A stretch of 29,681 nt of DNA, from positions 1-29,681 of the forward strand of contig DATBWU010000047.1 in assembly GCA_036514635.1 (NCBI GenBank), read 5' to 3'. How positions within the stretch are numbered: the stretch's first letter is position 1; each line of letters starts with the position of its first letter. Source of the stretch: DASSFZ01 sp036514635 (GTDB lineage Bacteria; Chloroflexota; Anaerolineae; Fen-1058). The position numbers and the translations under genes are program-made. Positions 14,924 to 22,432 of this stretch are shown in pieces. Under the pieces are notes generated by a model. That model was not told the DNA's origin, made no database searches, and was given only the letters and a program-made list of their open reading frames with translations.

Positions 14924-15628
14924 TCATCCTTCTTCGTCGTCCTCCTCATCCAGGTGCGGACCTTTCACTAATCCGACCTTGATCGCGGCGTCGTACGTGC
15001 GCCGCACGTTTAGCTTGCGGCGGATATTCCGATAATGCGACTTGATGGTGTTGAGCGCGGTGCTGGTTTCCGCAGCGATTTCGCCCGATTGCTTGCCGGC
15101 CGCGACCAACTCCAGGATCGTCCGCTCGGTCGGTGTCAGCAATTGCAGCAGGCTATCCGATCGCGGGGCCATCAGGCCGCTCAGGTGGCTGTGATGGAGC
15201 GTCACGTAACCATGCAGCGCCTGCCGGATAGCGGCGACCAAATCCTGCGGAGCGATCCTTTCCTTGTCCAAAACCGCCAGCGCACCCGACAGATAAGCAC
15301 GCTGTGTGTACGAAGGATTGGCGAAGTTTGTCAGCACCACCACCGGCAAGCCGGGCTTGATTTCGGCAATCGCCGCCATCGCGCGGAAGCCTTCCTCGTC
15401 CGATTTGCGCGGCGGCTGGGCCGCGCTGGCAGATTGCGACTCTTCCAGGCGCAGATCGAGTACCACCACGTCGGGTGAATGCTCGCGGACGAAGTCGATG
15501 GCATCTGCCGAGTTGACGGCATAGCCGACGTATTCCAGATCGGGAGCGTCGCGCAGAATGTTGCGCGTGCTCTCTAAAGCGTATAGCGAATCTTCGACGA
15601 CGAATACTTTGTGGACTTTCTCGGTCAT
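14924..15628 (-). CDS. NarL/FixJ-type response regulator
   Basis: The protein has 234 residues. The receiver domain (about 5-140) has the acidic pocket E12/D13, phosphoacceptor D58 in VVVLDLRL, and LTNF and DK motifs. A LuxR-type helix-turn-helix follows (about 166-225: LTPTERTILELVAAGKQSGEIA...TIKSHYRNIRRKL). The tail is acidic (LDEEDDEEG). About 15 extra residues rich in S, Q, A and E (ESQSASAAQPPRKSDEE) sit right after the phosphorylation site, where most relatives have a short loop. It is directly downstream of the histidine kinase gene: an in-frame GTG at 15637 overlaps the kinase stop as GTGA, and the ATG at 15628 is five bases after it. I chose the ATG, but either start is possible. 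DNA target unknown. Confidence 0.92.
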   Translation of the reverse strand: MTEKVHKVFVVEDSLYALESTRNILRDAPDLEYVGYAVNSADAIDFVREHSPDVVVLDLRLEESQSASAAQPPRKSDEEGFRAMAAIAEIKPGLPVVVLTNFANPSYTQRAYLSGALAVLDKERIAPQDLVAAIRQALHGYVTLHHSHLSGLMAPRSDSLLQLLTPTERTILELVAAGKQSGEIAAETSTALNTIKSHYRNIRRKLNVRRTYDAAIKVGLVKGPHLDEEDDEEG

Positions 15629-15633
15629 AGTGA

Positions 15634-17925
15634 TCACACCGGTTCGCGTCGACTCGTAGAGGGACTGAGGAGAATGTGCAGAGGCAAATCGAGCGCCAGG
15701 CAGGTTCCCCGACCCGGCCCGGTCTCGATCGTCAGTAGACCGCCCAGCTTGGTCGCCCGTCGGCGCATATTATACAACCCGCGATGCGACGGGGCCTGAT
15801 CGGGATCGAACCCTTGACCGTCATCCGTCACCGTCACCCGCAGGCCCGAATCGACTAATCCCATCGTCACGGAGATATGCGTGGCCTGCGCGTGCTGCAC
15901 GGCATTGTTGACCGCCTGCATCAAGATGAAATTGATCTCCTGCACCATCCACCCGCGCACCGGCCGACGATCGTTCCGCGCTGCGGGCTGAATCTCGCAC
16001 GTCACGCTCGAATCGACGCCGTACAGGTTGCGCGCGATAGCGGTCAGCACTTCGCTCATCGGCCGAGAGTAATCCGATTGATCCTTCAAGCGCCGCACCA
16101 GTTCGGAGGCCGTGCTCAGCGCGCGCTCGATCTCGGAGACCGCATGGCGGGCGTCGGGCTGCCCGACCAGCCACGAGGCTTCCGCCATTTGCTGGAGCTG
16201 GGTGCGAATCTGGTAGTTGATGATCTGCGACAATCCATCGTGCACATCGGCCAGCGCGTCTTGCCGGCCCGCCGATCGCGCCCGGGTGTGCAGATGGCAA
16301 TTGAGCGCGGCGATGCCCCCTACGTCAAAGAAGGCGCGCGCCATTCCGCGAAATGCCTTGCCCAGCAGGCGGTCGCGACGATAGTTGACGAACATCACGC
16401 CAACCGGTGTGTTCCCGGCCCGCAGAGGCGTGGCAACCACCGAGCGCACCTGCTGCCGCACGCTGAAGACCGGCTCGGCGGTATCGGCGTGAACACTGTT
16501 CTGACCGGCCAGCCGCAAGACGTCGCTCGCATCCCGCGCGAAGATCGGCTCGGGGCATATGATCAGCCAGCGCAATATGCTGTCGGTGTGCAGGTGATGC
16601 CGCTGGTAATGCTCAGGGTCGCCGATGTCGCCGTTCCAATACGGGCCGTCCCACACGCCCTTCGTTGATTCGTAAAGATAGAGGATCGTACTGTCGGCTT
16701 TCAACACCTGGTTGGCCAGGGCTGCCAGCCGATCCATCATCGATCGGATGTCGCCCATCGAGAGGGTTTGTTGCATCGCCTGGCGAAGCGAGTGCTGAAT
16801 TTCCATCTGCTGCGCTTCGGCCAGAACGAGCGCCAACTGATTGGCGAACAACTGCAGCAGGTCGATGTCCTCGCGCTCGAACGCCTGGCGGTGAGTGCTT
16901 TCGACATCCAGCACACCCAGCACGCGATCGCCCAACACGATCGGCGCGGCGCACTCGGATCGGACACCCGGCAGGCGATCGTGCGGCAGGAAGCGCCGCT
17001 CCGGGTCCTTGTCCACATCGTTGACCAATTGAGGCTGGCGCGTCTGCACCGCCCGGCCCGTGATGCCCTGGCCCACTGGATAGCGGAAGCCGATCAGGCC
17101 GTCGGGCGACACACCGGCCACGGCGACGATCTCCAGCGCGTTGTCGCTGAGCGCCACCGACTCTTCGTCGAATAACACGATCAGCACGTACTCGTACGAG
17201 CTGCGCCGCGCGATGCGCTTGACGGCCTCGCCGCACACCGCGTGCATCGATGCCTGATCGACGCCCACGTTGTTGAGCGTGGTCAGCGCATCGGTGAAGG
17301 CCCTCTCGCGCGCGGCGAGCGTCACCAGCGAGACGCGCAAAATGTACGAGAGGACGGCCAGCCACAACACATTCGCGGCAATCGACGGAAGAACCTCGCC
17401 CCATGAAATGATCGGCAGCAGTGGGATGAGTGTTGCGGCGGCCAGCGCGATGCTCCCCACAATCATCGCGATGAGCGTCATGCGCGTGTCGAGGTAGCGT
17501 GCTGCGGGCAGGCTGGCCAGAACGAGAATTAGCCACAAGCCGGCTGCCCGCGGATCGGTTTCGGGCTTGCTGGTGCTGTAAACCGCGAACAGGACGATCG
17601 ACGAGAAGATCAGGTTCAAGACCACGCGCCAGGTTTGAACCTGAATCGACGAAGCGCGATCGACCCCGAGCATCTTGCCGATCACCGTGTAGATGCTATA
17701 GAAGACCACGATGACCAACACGGCAGGCGGAGCGTAGATCGATGACACCCACACTGCCGCCAGCGACAGGGCAGCCATCAAGATTTCGTATCTGTTGTGG
17801 ATTTCCCGCCACTCGCGACGCGCCGTCGGCAGACGCGGGTTGACCAATCTCACGCCGGCAGGCATGTACGTCGAATCGGTGACCGAGATCAAAGTACGCC
17901 AGCGTGCCCGCAGGTTTTCGAGCAT
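15634..17925 (-). CDS. Membrane histidine kinase with two GAF domains (NarL-type partner)
   Basis: The protein has 763 residues. The N-terminal region (about 45-205) carries roughly six hydrophobic helices. Two GAF-type sensor domains follow (about 212-375 and 385-540; the first contains PVGQGITGRAVQTRQPQ and VLGVLDVES). The dimerisation helix has DVHDGLSQ with phosphoacceptor H562 (HisKA_3 type). A GHKL ATPase domain (about 640-755) has N-box INFILMQAVNNAVQH, VTDDGQGF and the HRGLYNMRRRA block. Signals sensed by the GAF domains cannot be read from sequence. ATG 17925 follows AGGAG; the frame extends to a TTG at 17940, but that would place the ribosome site inside the gene. The stop overlaps the next gene's possible GTG start. 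Confidence 0.93.
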   Translation of the reverse strand: MLENLRARWRTLISVTDSTYMPAGVRLVNPRLPTARREWREIHNRYEILMAALSLAAVWVSSIYAPPAVLVIVVFYSIYTVIGKMLGVDRASSIQVQTWRVVLNLIFSSIVLFAVYSTSKPETDPRAAGLWLILVLASLPAARYLDTRMTLIAMIVGSIALAAATLIPLLPIISWGEVLPSIAANVLWLAVLSYILRVSLVTLAARERAFTDALTTLNNVGVDQASMHAVCGEAVKRIARRSSYEYVLIVLFDEESVALSDNALEIVAVAGVSPDGLIGFRYPVGQGITGRAVQTRQPQLVNDVDKDPERRFLPHDRLPGVRSECAAPIVLGDRVLGVLDVESTHRQAFEREDIDLLQLFANQLALVLAEAQQMEIQHSLRQAMQQTLSMGDIRSMMDRLAALANQVLKADSTILYLYESTKGVWDGPYWNGDIGDPEHYQRHHLHTDSILRWLIICPEPIFARDASDVLRLAGQNSVHADTAEPVFSVRQQVRSVVATPLRAGNTPVGVMFVNYRRDRLLGKAFRGMARAFFDVGGIAALNCHLHTRARSAGRQDALADVHDGLSQIINYQIRTQLQQMAEASWLVGQPDARHAVSEIERALSTASELVRRLKDQSDYSRPMSEVLTAIARNLYGVDSSVTCEIQPAARNDRRPVRGWMVQEINFILMQAVNNAVQHAQATHISVTMGLVDSGLRVTVTDDGQGFDPDQAPSHRGLYNMRRRATKLGGLLTIETGPGRGTCLALDLPLHILLSPSTSRREPV

Positions 17926-17966
17926 ACTTACTCCTGACAAACCGACTTTGGCCTAACTTTAGCATA

Positions 17967-17982
17967 CATTTCCGCAGAAATG
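17967..17982. promoter_or_regulatory. Inverted repeat in the promoter area of the kinase gene
   Basis: CATTTC (17967-17972) and GAAATG (17977-17982) flank CGCA, about 42 bases before the kinase ATG. On the minus strand a weak promoter (TTCATT, 17 bases, TAAAGT) overlaps it, so a regulator bound here could control the two-component genes. Confidence 0.4.
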
Positions 17983-18090
17983 AACGCCCGGCAAGCATGA
18001 AATCTGCGCCGGCCAGGAGTAATCCTTGTGCGAATCGCTCTCATCCTCGCGCATCCACCGGCCTCATGCCTGTCGACTTGAAAGCGCCGC

Positions 18091-18375
18091 TCACCTGGAG
18101 CATTTGTCTGATGTATCCGCTTCAGTCCGCTTGTCCGCTTCCAGTCCGTTGACAACCCACACTCGCGCACGATCCGACAGTCGGCATTGGACCGCCACCG
18201 GGCAGCCGCCGCACGGCACGCTGCACTCTGCGCTCAGGGACTTCACGCAACCCAGGCGCTCCAGGTGCTCGATCATCTGCGCGACGAGCGCAGGCGTCGT
18301 ATGCAGCTCGCGTGCCATCTGAGCGACAGTCAGCACGCCGCCGCGTTTAAGCCGACTCAGCAACTCTTCAATCAT
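18091..18375 (-). CDS. feoC: FeoC-like winged-helix protein
   Basis: A 94-residue protein encoded after feoB. Residues 1-45 form a winged helix (SRLKRGGVLTVAQMARELHT...MIEHLERLG). A cysteine cluster CSVPCGGCPVAVQC (51-64, four Cys) follows, the arrangement seen in FeoC proteins that can hold an iron-sulfur cluster. FeoC may control FeoB stability or act as an iron sensor; its role outside enterobacteria is poorly known. The start is 28 bases past the feoB stop, with only a weak ribosome site (GGTGG), so translation may depend on coupling. The tail after residue 70 is polar and rich in D, E and R. Confidence 0.85.
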   Translation of the reverse strand: MIEELLSRLKRGGVLTVAQMARELHTTPALVAQMIEHLERLGCVKSLSAECSVPCGGCPVAVQCRLSDRARVWVVNGLEADKRTEADTSDKCSR

Positions 18376-18412
18376 CTAACCACCCAACTATCCAACCATC
18401 CAACTATCCAAC
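18376..18412. repeat. Short GTTGGATA-type tandem repeat at the feoB-feoC junction
   Basis: Read on the minus strand, four to five degenerate copies of GTTGGATA/GTTGGATG run from the last codons of feoB up to the feoC start. The feoB stop codon (TAG, 18404-18406) lies inside one unit. Slippage here could change the feoB end or the spacing to feoC. Confidence 0.7.
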
Positions 18413-20449
18413 TCCCAGCAGCCTCAGCACCTGATACGCCGCGATGCCCGTGCCAAACGAAATTCCCGCCAGAAGACCGACGCTGAACAGCGTCCACTTC
18501 CACGAGCGCGTCTCCTGCCGGATCGCTCCGACGGTCGCCACGCACGGGATGAACAGCATCTGCACGATCAGGTAACTCAGCGCCGCCGCAGGCGTGAGCA
18601 CGGCGCTCAATCTCGCCGTCAGCCCGACTTGATCACCGCCCGCGCCCAGCAACACGCCGAGCGTCGCGATCGAGTTCTCCTTGGCGACGAATGACGCAAG
18701 CAACGCAACCATCACTTGCCAGCCCAGCCCCATCAACGCGCCGAGCGGCGCGATCAGCCGGCCCAGTCCACCCAGCAGCGAGGTCTCCACATTGCCGGTC
18801 GGGATAGCCGACAGCCCCCACACGATTACCGCCATCAGCAAGATCAGCGATCCGGCGTGCTTCACGAATGCCGTCGCGCGCTGCCACACCATCAAGCCGA
18901 TCATCGGGACATGAGGCAAGTGATACTGTGGCAGCTCCAAGATGAACGTCGTGTTGCCGCCCTTCAGCACGAACCGGTTGATCGCGACGCCGGCCACAGC
19001 CATCGCCAGCAGGTTCAACAGCGCCAGGCTGAAAGCCACCGCTAACGCAGCCGATCCGAAGAACACGGGCGCCATGAACGCGACGACGGTCATGCGCGCG
19101 GTGCACGGCACGAGCGGCGCGAGCAGAATCGTCAGCAGGCGCGACTTGTCCGATTCGACCACGCGCGCGCCAACGACCGCCGGCACGTTGCAGCCCAACC
19201 CCAAAAACAGCGGCAGGAACGATTTGCCATGCAGCCCCATCAACCGCATGAAGCCGTCCATCAAATACGCGGCGCGCGCCATATACCCCACGTCTTCCAA
19301 CAGCGCCATCCCGGCGAAGAAGATCAACAGGATCGGAAGGAACGTCAACACCATGCCCGCCCCGCCGATCACGCCGTCGACGATCAAACCGCGCAGCCAA
19401 TGCGGCGCATGAACCAGCAGCGCCGAAGCCGCCTGCGACAGCCCGCCGATCACCGTCGCTTCGAGCCACTCCTGAATCGGCGCGCCGATGGCATACGTCA
19501 GCCCGAACAGCGCGGCGAGGATCACGGCTAACAATCCCAAACCGACGACCGGATGCACGCTGACGCGATCCAGCCGGGCGGTGAGCGTGCGCGATCCGTC
19601 TTGAGTGTGCGTGACGGCAGATCGCATCACCCGCGCGATCCACTCATAACGCGCGCCCGCGATCTGGATGGGCGCATCGGTGTGCGCGGCCAGCAGCGAA
19701 TCCAGTGCGCCCCGATCTGCCGGCGGCAGCCGGCTCCACACCAGCGCGGCGATCACGGCATCCCCTTCGAGCACTTTCAGCGCTGCCCAATTCAACGGAT
19801 ATACGTCGGGCAATACCGGCGCAATCACGCGCTCGATCTCGGCGAGCGCGGCTTCCAACGAGGGGCACGGACTGGGGAAGTGCATCGGCGCGATGACGTT
19901 TCGCGCGGCTTCGATAGCCGCATCGACCAGCTCGCTCACGCCGAGGTTCTTCGTCGCTACCAGGGGGACGACCGGCACGCCGAGCGCCACGCTCAGCGCG
20001 CGCACATCGATCGACGTGCCGTGTCGCGCGGCGACGTCGAGCATGTTCAAGCCAACGACGAACGGCCAGCCCAGTTGCGCCAGTTCGGCCACCAGGTACA
20101 GGCTGCGCTCAAGTGTCGCCGCATCGACGATGGCGATGATGGCGTCGGGTTGCTCGGTCAGGATATATTCGCGCGCGATGCGCTCTTCGGGCGAGTTCAC
20201 CGTCAGGCTGTACGTGCCCGGTAGGTCGACGATGTCGAGCGTGACCTCGCTACGGGTGTGCCTGCCGGTCTTCTGCTCGACGGTCTTGCCCGGCCAGTTG
20301 CCCACGTGCTGATGCAGGCCGGTCAGCGCATTGAACACCGTCGATTTTCCGACGTTGGGCTGCCCGGCCAGCGCGACGTGAATGCGTTCCGCCGCGTTGT
20401 GGGTGCGATCGAGCGTAGTGGTTCCGCCACAATGTGCGCAGGTGCTCAT
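18404..20449 (-). CDS. feoB: Ferrous iron transporter FeoB
   Basis: The protein has 681 residues. An N-terminal G domain has G1 GQPNVGKST (29-37), G3 DLPG (75-78) and G4 NMLD (135-138). A helical spacer leads to a C-terminal membrane domain of about eight to ten helices with two Gate-type regions (GVIGGAGMVLTFLPILLIFF...GLGCNVPAVVGAR; LPQYHLPHVP). FeoB takes Fe(II) across the cytoplasmic membrane, with GTP hydrolysis as control. Length is near the usual 650-770. The N-terminus adds a CAHC pair (C4, C7), a possible small metal site not standard in FeoB. The ATG at 20449 overlaps the feoA stop (TGATG), so the two are translationally coupled. The gene ends in a short tandem repeat. Confidence 0.96.
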   Translation of the reverse strand: MSTCAHCGGTTTLDRTHNAAERIHVALAGQPNVGKSTVFNALTGLHQHVGNWPGKTVEQKTGRHTRSEVTLDIVDLPGTYSLTVNSPEERIAREYILTEQPDAIIAIVDAATLERSLYLVAELAQLGWPFVVGLNMLDVAARHGTSIDVRALSVALGVPVVPLVATKNLGVSELVDAAIEAARNVIAPMHFPSPCPSLEAALAEIERVIAPVLPDVYPLNWAALKVLEGDAVIAALVWSRLPPADRGALDSLLAAHTDAPIQIAGARYEWIARVMRSAVTHTQDGSRTLTARLDRVSVHPVVGLGLLAVILAALFGLTYAIGAPIQEWLEATVIGGLSQAASALLVHAPHWLRGLIVDGVIGGAGMVLTFLPILLIFFAGMALLEDVGYMARAAYLMDGFMRLMGLHGKSFLPLFLGLGCNVPAVVGARVVESDKSRLLTILLAPLVPCTARMTVVAFMAPVFFGSAALAVAFSLALLNLLAMAVAGVAINRFVLKGGNTTFILELPQYHLPHVPMIGLMVWQRATAFVKHAGSLILLMAVIVWGLSAIPTGNVETSLLGGLGRLIAPLGALMGLGWQVMVALLASFVAKENSIATLGVLLGAGGDQVGLTARLSAVLTPAAALSYLIVQMLFIPCVATVGAIRQETRSWKWTLFSVGLLAGISFGTGIAAYQVLRLLGVG

Positions 20450-20694
20450 CAAACCACCCGGCGCGCACGAATCTTCCCTGCTTCACCACGCCCCACCGCG
20501 ACACGCGCACTCGCCACGGCGACGATGAGCGGCGCGTAACTGTAGTTTTGGATGACATACACGGTCGCACCCGGCACGAAGCCGAACGCGGCCAGCCGCC
20601 CGTTGACCGTGCGCGTGTCTTTCAAAGCCAGGATTTCGGCACGACCACCATTAGGCACTTCGTTCAGACCGATTTCAATGCCAGCCTCGTCCAT
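20449..20694 (-). CDS. feoA: FeoA family protein
   Basis: The 81 residues fold as one SH3-like FeoA domain (LNEVPNGGRAEILALKD...GRLAAFGFVPGATVYVIQN...VAVGRGEAGKIRARRVV). It is thought to help or regulate FeoB at the membrane. The ATG at 20694 has GGAG eight bases upstream; the frame continues upstream to 20808, but that part is translated repeat, not protein. The stop overlaps the feoB start by one base. It follows fur, from which it is separated by a repeat hairpin. Confidence 0.93.
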   Translation of the reverse strand: MDEAGIEIGLNEVPNGGRAEILALKDTRTVNGRLAAFGFVPGATVYVIQNYSYAPLIVAVASARVAVGRGEAGKIRARRVV

Positions 20695-20716
20695 TCGGTA
20701 ACTCCAAGATTGATTC

Positions 20717-20769
20717 ACCACGAAGACACACGGGCACAAAGAATCTTGGTGCCTTGGCGTCTTCGTGGT
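20717..20769. repeat. CCACGAAGAC inverted repeat inserted between fur and feoA
   Basis: ACCACGAAGAC (20717-20727) is perfectly inverted at 20759-20769. On the minus strand the element begins at the last base of the fur stop codon and ends about 23 bases before the feoA start. It belongs to the family seen at 6687-6820. A stem in this place could separate the expression of fur from that of feoAB. Confidence 0.8.
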
Positions 20770-21203
20770 TAGTGATCTCTGCAATCGGCGCACACGCCGT
20801 TCAGGCACAGGCAGGTGCGTGCCACCTCCACGCCGTGCTCTTCCTGCAATTGCCGGGCCAGCGCCTGAATGTGACGTGACTCGAACTCAATCACCTTGCC
20901 ACATCTGGAGCAGGTGAAGTGATAATGTTCCGTCACCGGGAGCGGCTCGAACACTTCCCGGTGCGCTTCCTGGTCATAGTAGCGAGAGTCGATCAGGTTG
21001 TGGGCCTTCAGGAGCGACAGCGTCCTGTACACCGTCGAGGGGTTGATGCCCGGATCGCGCTTCCGCGCCCGCATCACGATGTCTTCGGCGCTCAAATGCT
21101 CGTGGCTGGCGTTGATGATCTCCAGGATAATCCGGCGCGGGCCGGTCATCCGCCCGCCTTGCGAGGCAATCACTTGTTCTGCCTGCTGAACGAGGTCGAC
21201 CAT
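20769..21203 (-). CDS. Fur-family metalloregulator
   Basis: A 144-residue protein. The N-terminal winged helix (about 1-82, GRMTGPRRIILEIINAS...NPSTVYRTLSLL) and the dimerisation domain (83-144) are both typical. EHYHFTC (H93, H95) gives regulatory metal ligands, and CxxC pairs C98/C101 and C138/C141 form the structural zinc site. The family includes Fur, Zur, PerR and Mur; its location ahead of feoAB suggests an iron sensor, so Fur is the likely subtype. ATG 21203 follows GAGGTG; a longer version to 21233 would cover the operator. A 19-base palindrome sits 13 bases upstream, suggesting autoregulation and repression of the feo genes. Confidence 0.93.
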   Translation of the reverse strand: MVDLVQQAEQVIASQGGRMTGPRRIILEIINASHEHLSAEDIVMRARKRDPGINPSTVYRTLSLLKAHNLIDSRYYDQEAHREVFEPLPVTEHYHFTCSRCGKVIEFESRHIQALARQLQEEHGVEVARTCLCLNGVCADCRDH

Positions 21204-21215
21204 GAGAGCACCTCT

Positions 21216-21234
21216 ATTGCAATCGACTTGCAAT
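21216..21234. promoter_or_regulatory. Fur-type operator upstream of fur-feoABC
   Basis: ATTGCAA (21216-21222) and TTGCAAT (21228-21234) are a perfect inverted repeat with a five-base spacer (19 bases overall). It lies between the promoter area and the ribosome site of the Fur-family gene. Size and TTGCAA halves resemble boxes of Fur-superfamily regulators, though not the E. coli consensus. Confidence 0.65.
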
Positions 21235-21308
21235 TAGGATACTCCGAGGCGCACGACGGCGGGAGTGACAACCATCACGCAAGCACCGGGAAGATCGGCA
21301 TACTCAAA

Positions 21309-21336
21309 CAAAAAGCCGCCGGGGTTTCCAGCGGCT
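21309..21336 (-). terminator. Terminator after the YwiC-like gene
   Basis: AGCCGC (21314-21319) pairs with GCGGCT (21331-21336). On the minus strand a TTTTT run follows (21314-21310). It lies 20 bases beyond the stop at 21356 and isolates this gene from fur. Confidence 0.75.
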
Positions 21337-21355
21337 GCCAGCCATTGGCTATCGG

Positions 21356-22198
21356 CTATACGCGATAAGCGGCAATGATCAACGCGGCGAAAATCACCGT
21401 CGTCCCGACCTGCGCGAGCCCGATCCGCTGCGGCTTCGCACCGATAGCCGGTGTGCGCATCCCGCCGATGACCTGCACCACCATCGCCGCGAATGCCGCC
21501 GGCGTCAACGGCGGAACGATTTCGGCCAATGCCAGTCCACCTGCGAAGATCAAATTCGCCACAGCATACGTGATGGCGCGTCGGCCCATGCGCCAGCGCT
21601 CAGGCAGCGACGGCAGCGTATCGAGGCGGCGCTGCGCCAGCCGCAAATAGACATACACAATCGCTGCCGCCGATTGCAGCCAGCACAACACCCACAGCAC
21701 TAGCGCCTTCGTGTCAAGCACACCGGTTGCGACATAGCACGCGGTCGGCGCGGCCAACGCCAGCATACCCGACCCGGCCAGCTCGATCGTCATTTGCCGC
21801 TCGGAACGCTCGCGGATCAACCACACCTGCCAGACCAGCATTGGCGCGATCGGGAGTACCACCAGCAATAACTGTATGTATCCCGACACGATCAGAATCC
21901 CACTGAAGATCGTCGCTAGCGTCGCGTAACCGGCAAACCAAAGCAACGCCGGCATCACATCGCTGCTCGACCGGCGGCCTGCGAGCGCCTTGACTAGAAT
22001 CACCAGCGGCTGGCGCGACAGGAACACGAACAACTGCGCCAGCACCAGCACCAGCGTTGGCACATCGTTCCACCCTGCTACGCCGATACCGATCGCCAGC
22101 GGCCCCAGCCATAACGCCCAGGCACCATGCTCGGCTGGCAGCGTGTAAATCCTCTTCAACCAGCGCGAAGGGGTCTTCATCGATACCGCAGTCGCCAT
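21356..22198 (-). CDS. YwiC-like integral membrane protein
   Basis: 280 residues with eight to ten hydrophobic helices. The opening block YTLPAEHGAWALWLGPLAIG is the signature of YwiC-like proteins (DUF/PF14256), in which an E-H-G-A-W motif precedes the first helix. Further features are a basic cytosolic stretch (RRSSSDVMP, IRERSERQMT) and RLAQRRLDTLPSLPERWRMGRR. Function unknown; in other bacteria the gene is found near respiratory or nitrate-related genes, which are not seen here. Possible starts are ATG 22198, ATG 22180 and GTG 22225, all with weak ribosome sites; 22198 is a compromise. A repeat cluster lies upstream. Confidence 0.8.
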   Translation of the reverse strand: MATAVSMKTPSRWLKRIYTLPAEHGAWALWLGPLAIGIGVAGWNDVPTLVLVLAQLFVFLSRQPLVILVKALAGRRSSSDVMPALLWFAGYATLATIFSGILIVSGYIQLLLVVLPIAPMLVWQVWLIRERSERQMTIELAGSGMLALAAPTACYVATGVLDTKALVLWVLCWLQSAAAIVYVYLRLAQRRLDTLPSLPERWRMGRRAITYAVANLIFAGGLALAEIVPPLTPAAFAAMVVQVIGGMRTPAIGAKPQRIGLAQVGTTVIFAALIIAAYRV

Positions 22199-22218
22199 TC
22201 GATCATTCACGGAAAAAT

Positions 22219-22425
22219 TTACCACAAAGACGCGAAGACACCAAGATAACTTCGTGCCCTGGTGTCTTTATGGTTTTCTGCTCCCGCCGGATGATTCACA
22301 CCGCACTGCGCTGGGCGCAGCGCGGCGCACGTGTCCGGCGAGAGCAAGCGAGGCGGCGTGCGGCAATTGCCGAATGCTCTCAATTCACAGTGTCTTCGCG
22401 TCTTGGTGCCTTCGTGGTTATCAGA
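22219..22425. repeat. Nested repeat cluster: CCACGAAG-family elements around a palindromic repeat copy
   Basis: Left part (about 22219-22278): ACCACAAAGACGCGAAGACACC with an inverted partner GGTGTCTTTATGGT. Middle (22280-22345): copy 2 of the 375-445 palindrome, with GCTCCCGCCGGA paired to TCCGGCGAGAGC and five extra core bases. Right part (about 22390-22421): TGTCTTCGCGTCTTGG and CCTTCGTGGTT. The arrangement suggests the GCTCCCGCC palindrome inserted into an older CCACGAAG element. It fills the gap between the YwiC-like and DegV genes. Confidence 0.8.
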
Positions 22426-22432
22426 TACTCGA

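Noticed and set aside
20695..20808. N-terminal extension of FeoA by 38 residues
   Set aside because: It translates the CCACGAAG repeat; the real FeoA domain starts just after 20694, where a ribosome site is found.
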